From assembly GCF_036038375.1 (NCBI RefSeq), contig NZ_CP107935.1, positions 3,224,001 through 3,288,000 of the forward strand: a DNA stretch of 64,000 nt, written 5' to 3'. Under the pieces are notes generated by a model that was given only the letters and a program-made list of their open reading frames with translations, had not been told where the DNA came from and did no database searches. Positions 47,070-56,494 of the stretch are shown piece by piece (the first letter of the stretch is position 1; each line of letters begins with the position of its first letter). A program made the position numbers and the translations under genes. Source of the DNA: Streptomyces sp. NBC_00414. Lineage in GTDB: Bacteria; Actinomycetota; Actinomycetes; Streptomycetales; Streptomycetaceae.

Positions 47070-50000
47070 TCAGCGCAGTCGCTGGCTGATGACCTTCGAC
47101 ACCCCGTCGCCCTGCATGGACACGCCGTACAGCGCGTCGGCGACCTCCATCGTCCGCTTCTGGTGCGTGATCACGATCAGCTGCGAGGCCTCCTGCAGCT
47201 CGCGCATGATCCCGATCAGCCGCTGCAGGTTGGTGTCGTCGAGCGCCGCCTCGACCTCGTCCATCACGTAGAACGGGCTGGGCCGCGCCTTGAAGATCGC
47301 CACCAGCATCGCGACGGCGGTCAGCGAGCGCTCGCCGCCGGACAGCAGCGACAGCCGCTTGACCTTCTTGCCCGGCGGCCGTGCCTCCACATCGACACCC
47401 GTGGTGAGCATGTTGTCGGGATCGGTCAGGATCAGCCGTCCGTCGCCGCCCGGGAACAGCCGCCCGAAGACCCCTTCGAACTCCCGCGCCGTGTCCCGGA
47501 ACGCCTCGGTGAAGACCTGCTCGACCCGCTCGTCGACCTCCTTCACCACCTGAAGGAGATCGATACGCGTCTTCTTCAGGTCCTCCAGCTGCTCGCTGAG
47601 GAACTTGTGGCGCTCCTCCAGCGCGGCGAACTCCTCCAGCGCCAGCGGATTGACCTTCCCGAGCTGCTGGTAGGCGCGCTCGGCCGCCTTGAGCCGCTTC
47701 TCCTGCTCGGACCGGTGGAAGGGGCGCGGCTGGTTGCGCGGATGCTCCGGGTCGTCCGGCAGCTCCTCCCCCTCGGCGGGCAGCGACGGCGGGACGAGCT
47801 GGGTGGGCCCGAAGTCCGCGACCAGCCCCGCCGGTTCGACGCCCAGCTCCTCCAGCGCCTTCGCCTCCAACTGCTCGATCCGCAGCCGCTTCTCGGCCCC
47901 GAGCACCTCACCGCGGTGCACCGAGTCCGTGAGCTTGTCGAGCTCGCCCTTGAGGTCGCGGCCCTGGTTGCGGGCGACGACGAGATCCTGCTCGCGCCGC
48001 GCCTTGGCGCTCTCCGCGGCCGTCCGCTCCTCGTCCGCCCGGCCGAGGGAGACCTCGACGTGGGCGAGCAGCTGCCGCGCGCCGGAGGCGACGGCCTCGG
48101 CGACCGCGGCCTCGTGCCGCAGCCGCGCCCGGCGCTGCTCGGCGCGGGCCCGGGCCTCGCGTTCGGCGCGCGCGGCCCGGTCGAGCGAATCGGCCCGCCC
48201 GGCAAGCCCCTTGACCCGCTCCTCGTGCGTACGCACCTGGAGCCGGGCCTCCATCTCGGTCTGCCGCGCGTTGGCCCCGTCGGCCGCGAGCCGGTCCCGT
48301 ACCGAGGTGTCGGGCTCCTCCTCGACCGGCATCTCCTCGGCGACGACGAGCCGTTCGGCCAGCTCCTGAGCCTCCTCCACGGCCCGGTCGAGGGCTTCCT
48401 GCGAACGCGCCGCCGCTGCGGTGCCGCGCTCGGCCTCGCCGGCGGCGCCCCGCGCCTGCCCGGCCAGCCGTCCGAGGTGCTGCGCGACCTGGGACCTCTC
48501 CCGCTCACCCGCGCGCCGCCGCTCGCCCAGCTCCTCGACGAGAGCGGCCCGCTCCCGGCGCAGCTCGGTGGCGCGCTGCTGGGCCTCGCTCAACTCCTCG
48601 CACAGCAAGCCCAGTTCTTCGAGCTCGGCCGCCGCCTCGTCGACCGACGCCTGCACTTCGAGCAGACTGGGCGCCCCGGCGGAACCGCCCTGCGCGAAGT
48701 GCGCCCCCAGCAGGTCCCCCTCGGCGGTCACGGCGGTCAGCTCGGGCCGCGCGTAGACCAGGTCCTCGGCGTCCTCCAGGGTCCCGACGACGACGATGCC
48801 CCGAAGCAGCCGCCGCACGGCAGGCATCAGCTCGGAGGGCGCACGCACGAGATCGGCTGCGTACGGGGGGTTGGCGGGGGGCGGCTGGGGGCGGCCACCG
48901 GAGATGTCGGCAGGACCAGCTGGGTCGGCCGGTTCCGGGACCGACCCGCTCCCGTCACTGTCCCCTCCCGCGAGCAGCAGCGCCGCCCGGCCCGCGTCCT
49001 GCTTGCGGAGCAGGCGGATGGCGTCAGCGGCCGAGGCGGGCGTGGTCACCGCGATCGCGTCCGCCGCAGCGCCGAAGGCGGCGGCCAGCGCGACCTCGTG
49101 GCCCGGTGTGACGGAGAGCAGTTCGGCGGCGGGGCCGAGCAGGCCCGACAGCCGGTCCTTCGCCGCGAGCAGCGCCCCGGTGCCGTCCTTGCGGCGCAGG
49201 CCCAGGGCCAGGGCGTCGCGCCGGGCCTGGGTGGCCGCGCGCCTGCGTTCGGCCGCGGTGGCCGCCTCGCGGGCCCCGGTCAGCGCGGACTCGGCGTCGG
49301 CGAGGGAGCTCCTGGCCGCCTCGTGCTGTGCGGCGAGTTCCTCGTCACCCGCGTCCAGTCCCTCGACCTCCGCCTTGAGCTGCTCGTACTCCTCCTGGGC
49401 GGTGGCCGCGCGGTCCTGCGCCTCGTCGCGGGCGGCGGCGAGCCGGTCGATCTCGGACTGGGCGGAGGCCGCCCGCGAGCGGGCCGCGTTGACCTGGCCG
49501 CTCAGCCGGGCCAGGCCCTCCCGGCGGTCGGCGATGGCGCGGGCCACGTCCTTCAGCCGGCGCTCCTCCACCGCCAGTTCACGCTCCAGGTCGGCCCGGT
49601 GGGCGACCGTGTCCTCCAGGGCGTGCTCGGCCGCCTCCAGAGCCGCTTCGAGCTCGGCCTCCTGCTCACGCACCCGCGCGGCCTCGCGCTCCATGTCCTC
49701 GGGGTCGCGTCCGCGCCGCTCGTCCGGCGGCTGGGCGGTGGCGCTCTTCACCCGGGCGTCGGCCAGCGAGACCGTGCCGCGCACCCGCTCGGCCAGCTGC
49801 GACAGCTCGTACCAGGTCTGCTGGGCCCGCTGCAGCCGCGGGGCGAGCCGCCGCACCTCGTCCTCCAGCGTCGCCTCCCGCTGGAGGGCCTTCTTCAGCT
49901 CGGCCTCGGCGGCCTCCTTGCGCTCCTTGAGCGCGGCCTCGTCCGCGACCTCGGCCTGGAGCGCCCCCCTCAGGCGTACGAGATCGTCGGCGAGCAGCCG

Positions 50001-50681
50001 CAGACGGGCGTCCCGCAGGTCGGCCTGGATGACGGCGGCCCGGCGCGCGACGGCGGCCTGCCGGCCGAGCGGCTTCAGCTGCCGCCGCAGCTCGTCCGTG
50101 AGGTCCTGCACACGCGCGAGGTTGGCCTGCATCGCGTCCAGCTTCCGCAGCGCCTTCTCCTTGCGCTTGCGGTGCTTGAGGACGCCCGCGGCCTCCTCGA
50201 TGAAGGCGCGGCGGCCCATCGGATCGGCGTGCAGGACGGAGTCGAGCTGGCCCTGCCCGACGATGACATGCATCTCACGGCCGATGCCGGAGTCGGACAA
50301 CAGCTCCTGAATGTCCAGCAATCGGCATGTATCGCCGTTGATCTGGTACTCGCTGCCGCCGTTGCGGAACATGATCCGCGTGATGGTGACCTCGGCGTAC
50401 TCGATGGGCAGGGCGCCGTCGGAGTTGTCGATCGTCAGCGAGACCTCCGCGCGGCCCAGCGGGGGCCGCCCGGTGGTGCCGGCGAAGATGACGTCCTCCA
50501 TCTTGCCGCCGCGCAGCGACTTGGCGCCCTGCTCCCCCATGACCCAGCTGAGGGCGTCCACGACGTTGGACTTGCCGGAGCCGTTGGGCCCCACGACGCA
50601 GGTGATACCCGGCTCGAACCGCAGCGTGGTGGCCGAGGCGAACGATTTGAACCCGCGCAGGGTCAGGGCCTTGAGGTGCAC
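47070..50681 (-). CDS. smc: Chromosome segregation ATPase SMC
   Basis: The 1203-residue protein has N-terminal Walker A GPNGSGKSNVVDAL (31-44), two long Ala/Glu/Arg-rich coiled coils, a hinge and the C-terminal signature LSGGERSLTAVAML with Walker B FYVMDEVEAALDDTN. Its hinge region carries a Pro/Gly insertion (GSVPEPADPAGPADISGG). In Streptomyces, SMC with ScpA and ScpB condenses DNA during sporulation. GTG 50681 starts MHLKALTLRGFKSFA, which matches the family. Confidence 0.96.
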   Translation of the reverse strand: MHLKALTLRGFKSFASATTLRFEPGITCVVGPNGSGKSNVVDALSWVMGEQGAKSLRGGKMEDVIFAGTTGRPPLGRAEVSLTIDNSDGALPIEYAEVTITRIMFRNGGSEYQINGDTCRLLDIQELLSDSGIGREMHVIVGQGQLDSVLHADPMGRRAFIEEAAGVLKHRKRKEKALRKLDAMQANLARVQDLTDELRRQLKPLGRQAAVARRAAVIQADLRDARLRLLADDLVRLRGALQAEVADEAALKERKEAAEAELKKALQREATLEDEVRRLAPRLQRAQQTWYELSQLAERVRGTVSLADARVKSATAQPPDERRGRDPEDMEREAARVREQEAELEAALEAAEHALEDTVAHRADLERELAVEERRLKDVARAIADRREGLARLSGQVNAARSRAASAQSEIDRLAAARDEAQDRAATAQEEYEQLKAEVEGLDAGDEELAAQHEAARSSLADAESALTGAREAATAAERRRAATQARRDALALGLRRKDGTGALLAAKDRLSGLLGPAAELLSVTPGHEVALAAAFGAAADAIAVTTPASAADAIRLLRKQDAGRAALLLAGGDSDGSGSVPEPADPAGPADISGGRPQPPPANPPYAADLVRAPSELMPAVRRLLRGIVVVGTLEDAEDLVYARPELTAVTAEGDLLGAHFAQGGSAGAPSLLEVQASVDEAAAELEELGLLCEELSEAQQRATELRRERAALVEELGERRRAGERERSQVAQHLGRLAGQARGAAGEAERGTAAAARSQEALDRAVEEAQELAERLVVAEEMPVEEEPDTSVRDRLAADGANARQTEMEARLQVRTHEERVKGLAGRADSLDRAARAEREARARAEQRRARLRHEAAVAEAVASGARQLLAHVEVSLGRADEERTAAESAKARREQDLVVARNQGRDLKGELDKLTDSVHRGEVLGAEKRLRIEQLEAKALEELGVEPAGLVADFGPTQLVPPSLPAEGEELPDDPEHPRNQPRPFHRSEQEKRLKAAERAYQQLGKVNPLALEEFAALEERHKFLSEQLEDLKKTRIDLLQVVKEVDERVEQVFTEAFRDTAREFEGVFGRLFPGGDGRLILTDPDNMLTTGVDVEARPPGKKVKRLSLLSGGERSLTAVAMLVAIFKARPSPFYVMDEVEAALDDTNLQRLIGIMRELQEASQLIVITHQKRTMEVADALYGVSMQGDGVSKVISQRLR

Positions 50682-50816
50682 GCAGCCGGACTTTACCTCC
50701 CGGGTCGGTCGAACCGGTCGGTCTCACTCCACGAACGCTCGGTTTCACCCATGAACGTGCAGGGCACACCAGACGTTAAAGAGGGTGAACAGCGAGCGGT
50801 GGAGTACGCGGGGGTC

Positions 50817-50847
50817 AAGAAAAAAAAGGGACGCCGAAGCGTCCCTT
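50817..50847 (-). terminator. Classical U-tract terminator of the coiled-coil gene
   Basis: On the minus strand AAGGGACGC, TTCG loop, GCGTCCCTT followed by T8-type run (A8 on the plus strand at 50820-50827). This full intrinsic terminator lies 67 bases after the stop of the coiled-coil gene and blocks readthrough into smc. Confidence 0.9.
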
Positions 50848-50913
50848 GAAACTCTGTTAGCGGCTGACACGGGCAGCCCGTTCACTGATGGTGGTGCGTG
50901 TGCTCTTCAGTGA

Positions 50914-51117
50914 TCAGGTGAGCGCAGGCTCCGCCTGGGGTACGTCGATGCTGTCGAGAAGCGAGTCGTGAGAAGCGGCAGCCGCGAGCGCGTCGTTCTC
51001 GGCCTGGATTCGTCCGAGTTCGGATTCCAGGTCCTGGACGCGCTGCTGGAGCCGTCGCATCTCGGCAATGAGTCGCGGGTCGGAGCCGCCGACGTAACCG
51101 AGAAGCGCCTTTGCCAT
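50914..51117 (-). CDS. Small conserved coiled-coil protein
   Basis: The 67-residue protein (MAKALLGYVGGSDPRLIAEMRRLQQRVQDLESELGRIQAENDALAAAA) has a Gly-containing head and a 25-residue coiled coil with heptad spacing. It is recognised as a Streptomyces conserved small protein, function unknown. ATG 51117 has GGAGG 10 bases upstream, and that site is partly paired in a hairpin of the leader. Confidence 0.85.
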   Translation of the reverse strand: MAKALLGYVGGSDPRLIAEMRRLQQRVQDLESELGRIQAENDALAAAASHDSLLDSIDVPQAEPALT

Positions 51118-51265
51118 GATGGATGGTCCTCCACACTGAGTGACCGACCGAAGCGGTGTGGGTCGTGAGGGAATCGCACCCGCGATGCTTGGCAATCTTG
51201 GGTTCTTGCTGCCGCTCTTACATGCCAAACAGCTAAGGTGCGCGGGGACTTTCAGCGTCTCACCA
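51118..51265 (-). promoter_or_regulatory. Candidate structured RNA leader
   Basis: Nested stems can be drawn on the minus strand: GTGAG (51259-51263) with CTCAC (51165-51169), CGCACC (51237-51242) with GGTGCG (51175-51180), TTGGCA (51223-51228) with TGCCAA (51189-51194), and a last hairpin CCACAC (51156-51161) with GTGTGG (51131-51136) that covers part of the GGAGG site. I do not recognise a known riboswitch class. Confidence 0.45.
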
Positions 51266-51510
51266 AAAAGTTTGACGGTCAACACGATCACACCCCGTAT
51301 TGGCGGGCACCCGCGGCGCGCGGCCTTGGAACGGGCGGCGCTGCCTGACTGTCGGGACCCCTGGGGCGTGGAGATCATCCTTGTCGGCGGAGCCTGCCAC
51401 GACAAGGGGTTTCTTGGCAACCACCTGGTGCTTTCTCCCCGGGACAGGTGCCCGGCGCCCGCCCCGCGCTCCCTGCGGAAGGGGTCGCGGACACCCCGTC
51501 GGAGTGGACC
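51266..51510. other. Remaining gap between acyP and the leader
   Basis: Together with the leader this makes a 393-base stretch without a gene. A TTGACC lies at the right of the leader (plus strand 51275-51280 as GGTCAA), possible -35 for the small gene. No other feature is seen. Confidence 0.4.
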
Positions 51511-51792
51511 TCAGCGGATGGCGAAGCCCTCGTAACCACCACGGGGCGTGTCCCAGATCTCAGTGACTCCGTCGACCCGGCCCGGCGTGTCGTCCCCCAC
51601 GAGCCAGTCGAGCAACCCCTGACACCCCTCCCGGGGGCCCTCGGCGACCACCTGGACGCGTCCGTCCTCAAGATTGAGAGCAAAACCACTCAGGCCGCCG
51701 ATCTCCAGGGCCCTGGCCCGCGTGTACCAGCGGAAACCCACTCCTTGCACGCGCCCGCGTACCCAGGCGACCAGCCTCGCATGCTCATTCAT
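51511..51792 (-). CDS. acyP: Acylphosphatase
   Basis: The 93-residue enzyme hydrolyses acyl phosphates. The phosphate-binding loop GRVQGVGFR ends with catalytic Arg21, and [17 protein letters not shown] carries Asn40. Length and both motifs are complete. ATG 51792. Confidence 0.94.
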   Translation of the reverse strand: MNEHARLVAWVRGRVQGVGFRWYTRARALEIGGLSGFALNLEDGRVQVVAEGPREGCQGLLDWLVGDDTPGRVDGVTEIWDTPRGGYEGFAIR

Positions 51793-51923
51793 GGCTGCAC
51801 GCTAACCGGCCAATTGCTCTCGGAGCACTTCCTCCCCTTGCGCCATGGGGTACCGTCCCGACCCAATGAGCCTCACTCGTTCGGGTGAGGAACGTTGACC
51901 GCAAGGATGAGGAAGGCCAGGAG

Positions 51924-53060
51924 ATGGGACGCCACCGACGCTCCGCCGCCGGCCGCGCCGCCACAGGCCGCGCCACCGGGGTCACAGATTTGTACGAGCC
52001 GTACACGGGCGGCCACGCGCCGGACGACGCGAGCCAGTACGCGAGCCTGGGCGACTACGCCACCGCGGGCGACCACCGCACCGCCGGGGACTACCTGACC
52101 GGCGGCCCGTACTCGACCGCCGGTCTGTACGACTCGCCGGGCGGCATCCACGAGACGGGCGACCTCTACTCGAAGAGCGACGCCTACCTCTTCACGGAGG
52201 ACGAGACCGCCGGCCACCCGTCGGGCGACTACGCACCCGACCGCGGTCCCCGGCGAGGGGGCCAGCGCCGCCGCAGGAAGGGCGCGACGCCCGTACGCAC
52301 CGGTCTGCTCGGCGTCTCGGCCGCCGTCGCGATGGGCGCCGTAGCCGTCGCCTCCGGCGTGATACCCGGCAGCGACTCCCTCTCGATCGGCGGCGGCGCG
52401 GACAAGGTGCGCGCCCAGGACACCCCGAGCGACGTGGAGACGCAGGGCGGCACGAACGGCGCCGCGGACGACCGCGTGGACTCGGGCACGAGCCGCGACC
52501 TGGAACGCTCCCCCTCTCCGTCGGTCTCGCCGACGAAGGCCCCGGAGAAGGCCGCCAAGAAGCCTTCCGCGAAGCCGTCGACCAAGGCGCCGGCCGCCGA
52601 GGAGTCGAAGACGGAGAAGCCCGCCACGAAGGCCCCGGTGACGAAGGCTCCCGAGACGACACCGTCGAAGGCCGCGTCCGCACCGTCCACGGCCGAGGCG
52701 GCTGTCCTCTCGCTGGTCAACGACGAGCGGGCCAAGGCCGGCTGCAGCCCGGTGACCGCGTCCAGCTCGCTGGCCTCGCTGGCCGAGGCCTTCAGCGAGG
52801 ACATGGCCGCCCGGGACTTCTTCGACCACACGGACCCGGACGGGGCCTCCCCCTGGGACCGCGCGGAGAAGCTCGGCGTAGCGAACCTCGGCGGAGAGAA
52901 CATCGCCCGCGGCCAGGCCGACGCCGCCGCGGTGATGGAGGCCTGGATGAACAGCCCCGGCCACCGCGCGAACATCCTGAACTGCGACTTCAAGACCCTG
53001 GGCGTCGGCGCGCACTTCGCGTCCGGCGGCCCCTGGTGGACGCAGGACTTCGGCTACTAG
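51924..53060 (+). CDS. CAP (SCP/PR1)-domain membrane-anchored protein
   Basis: The 378-residue protein has a cytoplasmic Tyr/Gly/Asp repeat region (ASLGDYATAGDHRTAGDYLTGGPYSTAGLYD), a basic patch, one membrane segment (GLLGVSAAVAMGAVAVASGVI), a Lys/Pro/Ser/Thr linker and a C-terminal CAP domain (AVLSLVNDERAKAGCSPV, FDHTDPDGASPWDRAEKLG, GGENIA, MNSPGHRANILNCDFKTLGVGAHF). The four CAP motifs are intact. ATG 51924 (MGRHRRSAAG) is preferred to GTG 51885. Confidence 0.88.
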   Translation: MGRHRRSAAGRAATGRATGVTDLYEPYTGGHAPDDASQYASLGDYATAGDHRTAGDYLTGGPYSTAGLYDSPGGIHETGDLYSKSDAYLFTEDETAGHPSGDYAPDRGPRRGGQRRRRKGATPVRTGLLGVSAAVAMGAVAVASGVIPGSDSLSIGGGADKVRAQDTPSDVETQGGTNGAADDRVDSGTSRDLERSPSPSVSPTKAPEKAAKKPSAKPSTKAPAAEESKTEKPATKAPVTKAPETTPSKAASAPSTAEAAVLSLVNDERAKAGCSPVTASSSLASLAEAFSEDMAARDFFDHTDPDGASPWDRAEKLGVANLGGENIARGQADAAAVMEAWMNSPGHRANILNCDFKTLGVGAHFASGGPWWTQDFGY

Positions 53061-53072
53061 CCCACGAGGGCG

Positions 53073-53104
53073 CTAACTACCGGTTAGTGCCCTCTTCTGG
53101 TTAG
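53073..53104. promoter_or_regulatory. Candidate operator for the HxlR regulator
   Basis: CTAAC-n5-GTTAG (53073-53087) is a palindrome, and a further GGTTAGC half site follows near 53099. It lies just upstream of the regulator start at 53130, so autoregulation is possible. Confidence 0.5.
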
Positions 53105-53129
53105 CGCTGCATGGGCGTACGCTCGGGGC

Positions 53130-53528
53130 GTGGACCTCACCGAGCGGCCTGACCTCGCGTACGACGTGTTCTCCAAGGCGTGCCCGTCCAGAGGCACCCT
53201 TGAGCACGTCACGGGACGCTGGGGCGCGCTCACACTGGGGGCGCTGGCAGCACTGCCCGAGGGATCACTCCGCTTCAACGAACTGCGCCGGCGCGTCGAC
53301 GGCGTGAGCGAGAAGATGCTCTCCCAGACCCTGCACGCGCTGGAGCGCGACGGGCTGGTGCACCGCGAGGCACAGCCGACGAACCCGCCGCGGGTGGACT
53401 ACGAGCTGACGCCACTGGGCCGCGAGGTCGCCGGACGGCTGCTGGCCCTCATCCACTTCGTGGAGGGGCGCATGGACGAGGTACTGGGGGCGCGCGAGCG
53501 CTACGACACCACGCGCGGCGGACGCTGA
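53130..53528 (+). CDS. HxlR-family transcriptional regulator
   Basis: The 132-residue winged-helix protein has the HxlR pattern: a Cys near the start ([25 protein letters not shown], Cys18), [34 protein letters not shown] and the wing. Such proteins respond to formaldehyde, quinones or diamide via cysteine. No oxidoreductase gene is adjacent. GTG 53130; the end overlaps the mutM end by 28 bases on the opposite strand. Confidence 0.9.
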   Translation: MDLTERPDLAYDVFSKACPSRGTLEHVTGRWGALTLGALAALPEGSLRFNELRRRVDGVSEKMLSQTLHALERDGLVHREAQPTNPPRVDYELTPLGREVAGRLLALIHFVEGRMDEVLGARERYDTTRGGR

Positions 53529-54361
53529 CAGCGCGGGCAGAAATAGCTGGACCGGTTCATCCAGGGCCTGCGCCGCATCACGGTGCCACAGCGCCGGCAG
53601 GGCTCGCCCTCACGTCCGTACGCGTCGAGCGAGCGGTCGAAGTAGCCCGACTCGCCGTTCACGTTGACGTAGAGGCTGTCGAAGCTGGTGCCGCCGACGG
53701 CGAGGGCCGCGTTCATCACATCCCGTACGTGACCCAGGAGTTCGGCCGTGCGCGGGCGCGTGAACCCGGTGGTGGGGCGCTCGTAGTGGAGCCGCGCGCG
53801 CCAGAGCGCCTCGTCCGCGTAGATGTTGCCGACGCCGCTGATCAACGACTGGTCGAGCAGGGCGCGTTTGACGGTCGTGCGCCGGCGCCGCAGCGCCCCG
53901 TGGAACGCGTCGTCGTCGAACAGCGGGTCCAGGGGGTCACGGGCGATGTGCGCGATGACGTCGGGCAGTCCGTCGGGCGAGGTCTCGTGCAGCGAGAGCC
54001 CGCCGAAGGTGCGCTGGTCGACGAAGCGGAGTTCCGTGCCGAGGGCGTCGTCGAAGCGGACGCGGATGCGCAGGTGCTTCTCGTCCGCCGCGTCCTGCGG
54101 CTGGACGAGGAGCTGTCCGCTCATGCCCAGGTGGGCGAGGACGGCGGTCGGCGAGTCCGCGAGCGGGAGCCAGAGGTACTTGCCTCGGCGCTGGACCGGT
54201 CCGATGCGGTGTCCCTTGAGGCGGGCTCCGAAGTCCTCGCCGCCGGCGATGTGGCGCCGCACCGCGCGGGGGTGCAGGACCTGGGCGTCCGCGACGGTCC
54301 GGCCGCTGACCCAGCGGTCGAGGCCTCGGCGTACTACCTCGACCTCGGGCAGTTCTGGCAC
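53501..54361 (-). CDS. mutM: Formamidopyrimidine-DNA glycosylase
   Basis: The 286-residue repair enzyme removes oxidised purines such as 8-oxoguanine and cuts the abasic strand. It starts (M)[13 protein letters not shown] with catalytic Pro1 and Glu2 after Met removal, has Lys in RRGKYLW, and ends with the zinc finger CRRCG...FCPRCQ. GTG 54361 with GGAGGAGA upstream. Confidence 0.96.
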   Translation of the reverse strand: MPELPEVEVVRRGLDRWVSGRTVADAQVLHPRAVRRHIAGGEDFGARLKGHRIGPVQRRGKYLWLPLADSPTAVLAHLGMSGQLLVQPQDAADEKHLRIRVRFDDALGTELRFVDQRTFGGLSLHETSPDGLPDVIAHIARDPLDPLFDDDAFHGALRRRRTTVKRALLDQSLISGVGNIYADEALWRARLHYERPTTGFTRPRTAELLGHVRDVMNAALAVGGTSFDSLYVNVNGESGYFDRSLDAYGREGEPCRRCGTVMRRRPWMNRSSYFCPRCQRPPRVVS

Positions 54362-54441
54362 GGGCTCTCCTCCGGAGGGGGTGGCTTGTGAAGGTGCGTT
54401 GCGCTGCGCGGGCCGTTGTCGGGTGCGGGTCGGTGGGGGCC

Positions 54442-54556
54442 GGTCGCGCGGTTCCCCGCGCCCCTGGAGGGCGAAGGGCAGAAGATCGCGCCGTTCCCCG
54501 CACCCCTGGAGGCGAAAGGCGCAAGACCGCGCCGTTGCCCCCGCCCCTGGAGGCAG
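54442..54556. repeat. Three tandem copies of the GC-rich repeat
   Basis: Units of about 42, 41 and 32 bases at 54442, 54484 and 54525, each with CGCG(C)CGTT(C)CCCGC(G)CCCCTGGAGG. They fill most of the gap between mutM and rnc. Confidence 0.8.
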
Positions 54557-54624
54557 TGAATGACTTCGCCCGCCCCCGGTGGCCGGGGGCGGGCAAGTGC
54601 ATACAGCTTGGGGCTGTGGGTGGG

Positions 54625-55488
54625 TCAGGCGGAGGCCGGGTCGGATGCTGTCGTGGGGGAGGCTTCGGGGGCCTCTTCCTCGACCGCGACCGTCGGTGCT
54701 TCCACCTCTGCGGCGGCGGCCGCCTCGGCCCGCTCGTCCGCGGCGGAGCGGATGGCCCGCCAAGCGGACTCCGCGGCCTGCTGCTCCGCCTCCTTCTTGC
54801 TGCGGCCGGTGCCGGTGCCGTACGAGACGCCTCCGACGCGGGCAGCAGCAGTGAAGGTCTTCTCATGGTCCGGGCCGGTCTCGGTGACCAGGTACTCGGG
54901 AACTCCGAGCCCCTCGGTCGCCGTGAGTTCCTGGAGACTGGTCTTCCAGTCCAGGCCCGCACCCAGATTCGAGGATTTCTCGATCAGGGGATCGAAGAGC
55001 CGGTGAACGAGTTCGCCCGCCGCTTCCAGACCCTGGTCGAGATAGACAGCGCCGATCACCGCTTCAAGGGTGTCGGCGAGGATGGAAGCCTTGTCCCGGC
55101 CACCTGTGCCCTCTTCGCCCCGGCCGAGCCGGATGAAGGAGCCGAGGTCGAGCTCACGGCCCACCTCCGCAAGCGCACGCGAGTTGACCACCGCGGCCCG
55201 CAACTTGGCCAGCTGGCCTTCGGGCAGGTCGGGATGGGTCGTGTACAGCGTGTCCGTGACCACGAGGCCGAGCACGGAGTCCCCGAGGAACTCCAGACGC
55301 TCGTTGGTCGGCAGACCGCCGTTCTCGTACGCGTACGAACGGTGGGTCAGTGCACGCACCAGAAGGGCGGACTCAAGCTTGTACCCGAGCCGCCCTTCCA
55401 GAAGAGTGTGGGACGAGGCTGTGTTCTCCGCCTTTTTCTTGGCGCTTACTTCCGCCTTGGCGTCGTCCGCCTTCTTGGGGCTAGACAC
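54625..55488 (-). CDS. rnc: Ribonuclease III (AbsB)
   Basis: The 287-residue dsRNA endonuclease has [13 protein letters not shown] (62-74; Glu66 and Asp70), D139 and E142 in [11 protein letters not shown], and a C-terminal dsRBD ([41 protein letters not shown]). A 35-residue Ala/Glu-rich tail follows. In S. coelicolor, absB mutants lose antibiotic production. GTG 55488 follows AGAGGCACT. Confidence 0.95.
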   Translation of the reverse strand: MSSPKKADDAKAEVSAKKKAENTASSHTLLEGRLGYKLESALLVRALTHRSYAYENGGLPTNERLEFLGDSVLGLVVTDTLYTTHPDLPEGQLAKLRAAVVNSRALAEVGRELDLGSFIRLGRGEEGTGGRDKASILADTLEAVIGAVYLDQGLEAAGELVHRLFDPLIEKSSNLGAGLDWKTSLQELTATEGLGVPEYLVTETGPDHEKTFTAAARVGGVSYGTGTGRSKKEAEQQAAESAWRAIRSAADERAEAAAAAEVEAPTVAVEEEAPEASPTTASDPASA

Positions 55489-55507
55489 AGTGCCTCTCAC
55501 CAGCCGC

Positions 55508-55681
55508 TCAGACCTCGAGGACCTGGCGCTTGTTGTAGGTGCCACAAGCGGGGCACGCGATGTGCTGCAGCTTGGGCTCGTGGCAGCGCTCGCACGCAAC
55601 CAGGGTGGGGACCGCAGCCTTCCACTGCGACCGGCGGTGGCGCGTGTTGCTGCGCGACATCTTCCGCTTCGGAACAGCCAC
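55508..55681 (-). CDS. rpmF: 50S ribosomal protein L32
   Basis: The 57-residue L32 ([21 protein letters not shown]) contains a CX2C...CX2C zinc motif ([18 protein letters not shown]), so it is the zinc-binding form. The GTG at 55681 is 2 bases after the DUF177 stop. Confidence 0.95.
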   Translation of the reverse strand: MAVPKRKMSRSNTRHRRSQWKAAVPTLVACERCHEPKLQHIACPACGTYNKRQVLEV

Positions 55682-55683
55682 GG

Positions 55684-56334
55684 CTACTTCTCCTGCTTCT
55701 CGGCGGCGCGTGTTGACTCGGGCGCTTCGCCGCTCTTGTCCTTCTCGCCATCTTCGAGTGAACCGGCGAGTCCCTGCAGTGCCGCCCAACGGATGTCGAC
55801 GGCGTCATGGTGGTGGTCCGGGTCGTCCGCGAGCCGGGCTCCGCACTGGGAGCACAGGCCGGGGCAGTCGTCCTGGCACACCGGCTGCATCGGCAGTGCG
55901 AGCACCACCGCATCACGCAGCACGGGTTCGAGGTCGAACAGGCCGTCCTCGATGAAAAGCGTGTCCTCGTCGTCCTCGGCGTCGTCGGCCGGCTCCGCTT
56001 TCACACGGCCCCGGTCGTCGGCGTCAGGGTACGAGAACATCTCCTGGAAATCCGTTTCGAGCTGCTGCTCGACCGGCTCCAGACACCTTACGCACTCCCC
56101 CTTGGCCAGTGCACGGGCGGTGCCTGTGACAAGCACACCTTCCATGACCGACTCAAGACGGAGGTCGAGCTTCACCGGGGCGCCTTCCGGCACTCCGATG
56201 ACTCCCTGCAGACCGAGGTCCTTGGGAGCGTCGATCTCGCGGGTCAGGCGCTGCAGCGCACCGGGACGCCGCCCCAGCTCGTGTGTGTCGAACACGAGAG
56301 GATTGCGGTGGTCGAGGCGGGCGTTCAGAGCCAT
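55684..56334 (-). CDS. DUF177 (YceD-like) protein
   Basis: The 216-residue protein is the usual partner upstream of rpmF; members take part in large-subunit rRNA or ribosome assembly in bacteria and plants. It has a Cys pair [11 protein letters not shown] and a C-terminal [19 protein letters not shown] 56334 ([25 protein letters not shown]) is chosen; the frame is open to 56451. Confidence 0.9.
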   Translation of the reverse strand: MALNARLDHRNPLVFDTHELGRRPGALQRLTREIDAPKDLGLQGVIGVPEGAPVKLDLRLESVMEGVLVTGTARALAKGECVRCLEPVEQQLETDFQEMFSYPDADDRGRVKAEPADDAEDDEDTLFIEDGLFDLEPVLRDAVVLALPMQPVCQDDCPGLCSQCGARLADDPDHHHDAVDIRWAALQGLAGSLEDGEKDKSGEAPESTRAAEKQEK

Positions 56335-56494
56335 TCCTGCTTTCGATCTCGAAACTCGGGGTACTGCCCTCGATGTTTCCCGGGCAGCGTTGATCGCGGA
56401 CGTGCACACGACCGAAGAGCCAGGATACTGGACCTTTCGCTCACGGCCCAATCCGGTACCGGCACCCCTGCCGGCACCCCCGTCGGCGCCTCGG

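Noticed and set aside
47049..50849. A 1266-residue plus-strand frame opposite smc
   Set aside because: Antisense of the SMC coiled coil; Leu/Gly/Arg repeats and no start site.
51160..51250. tRNA-like stretch with GCGGGTGCGATTCCC on the minus strand
   Set aside because: The T-loop (TGCGATT) deviates from TTCGANT, the acceptor arms do not pair, and no proper anticodon stem forms. Nested leader stems explain it better.
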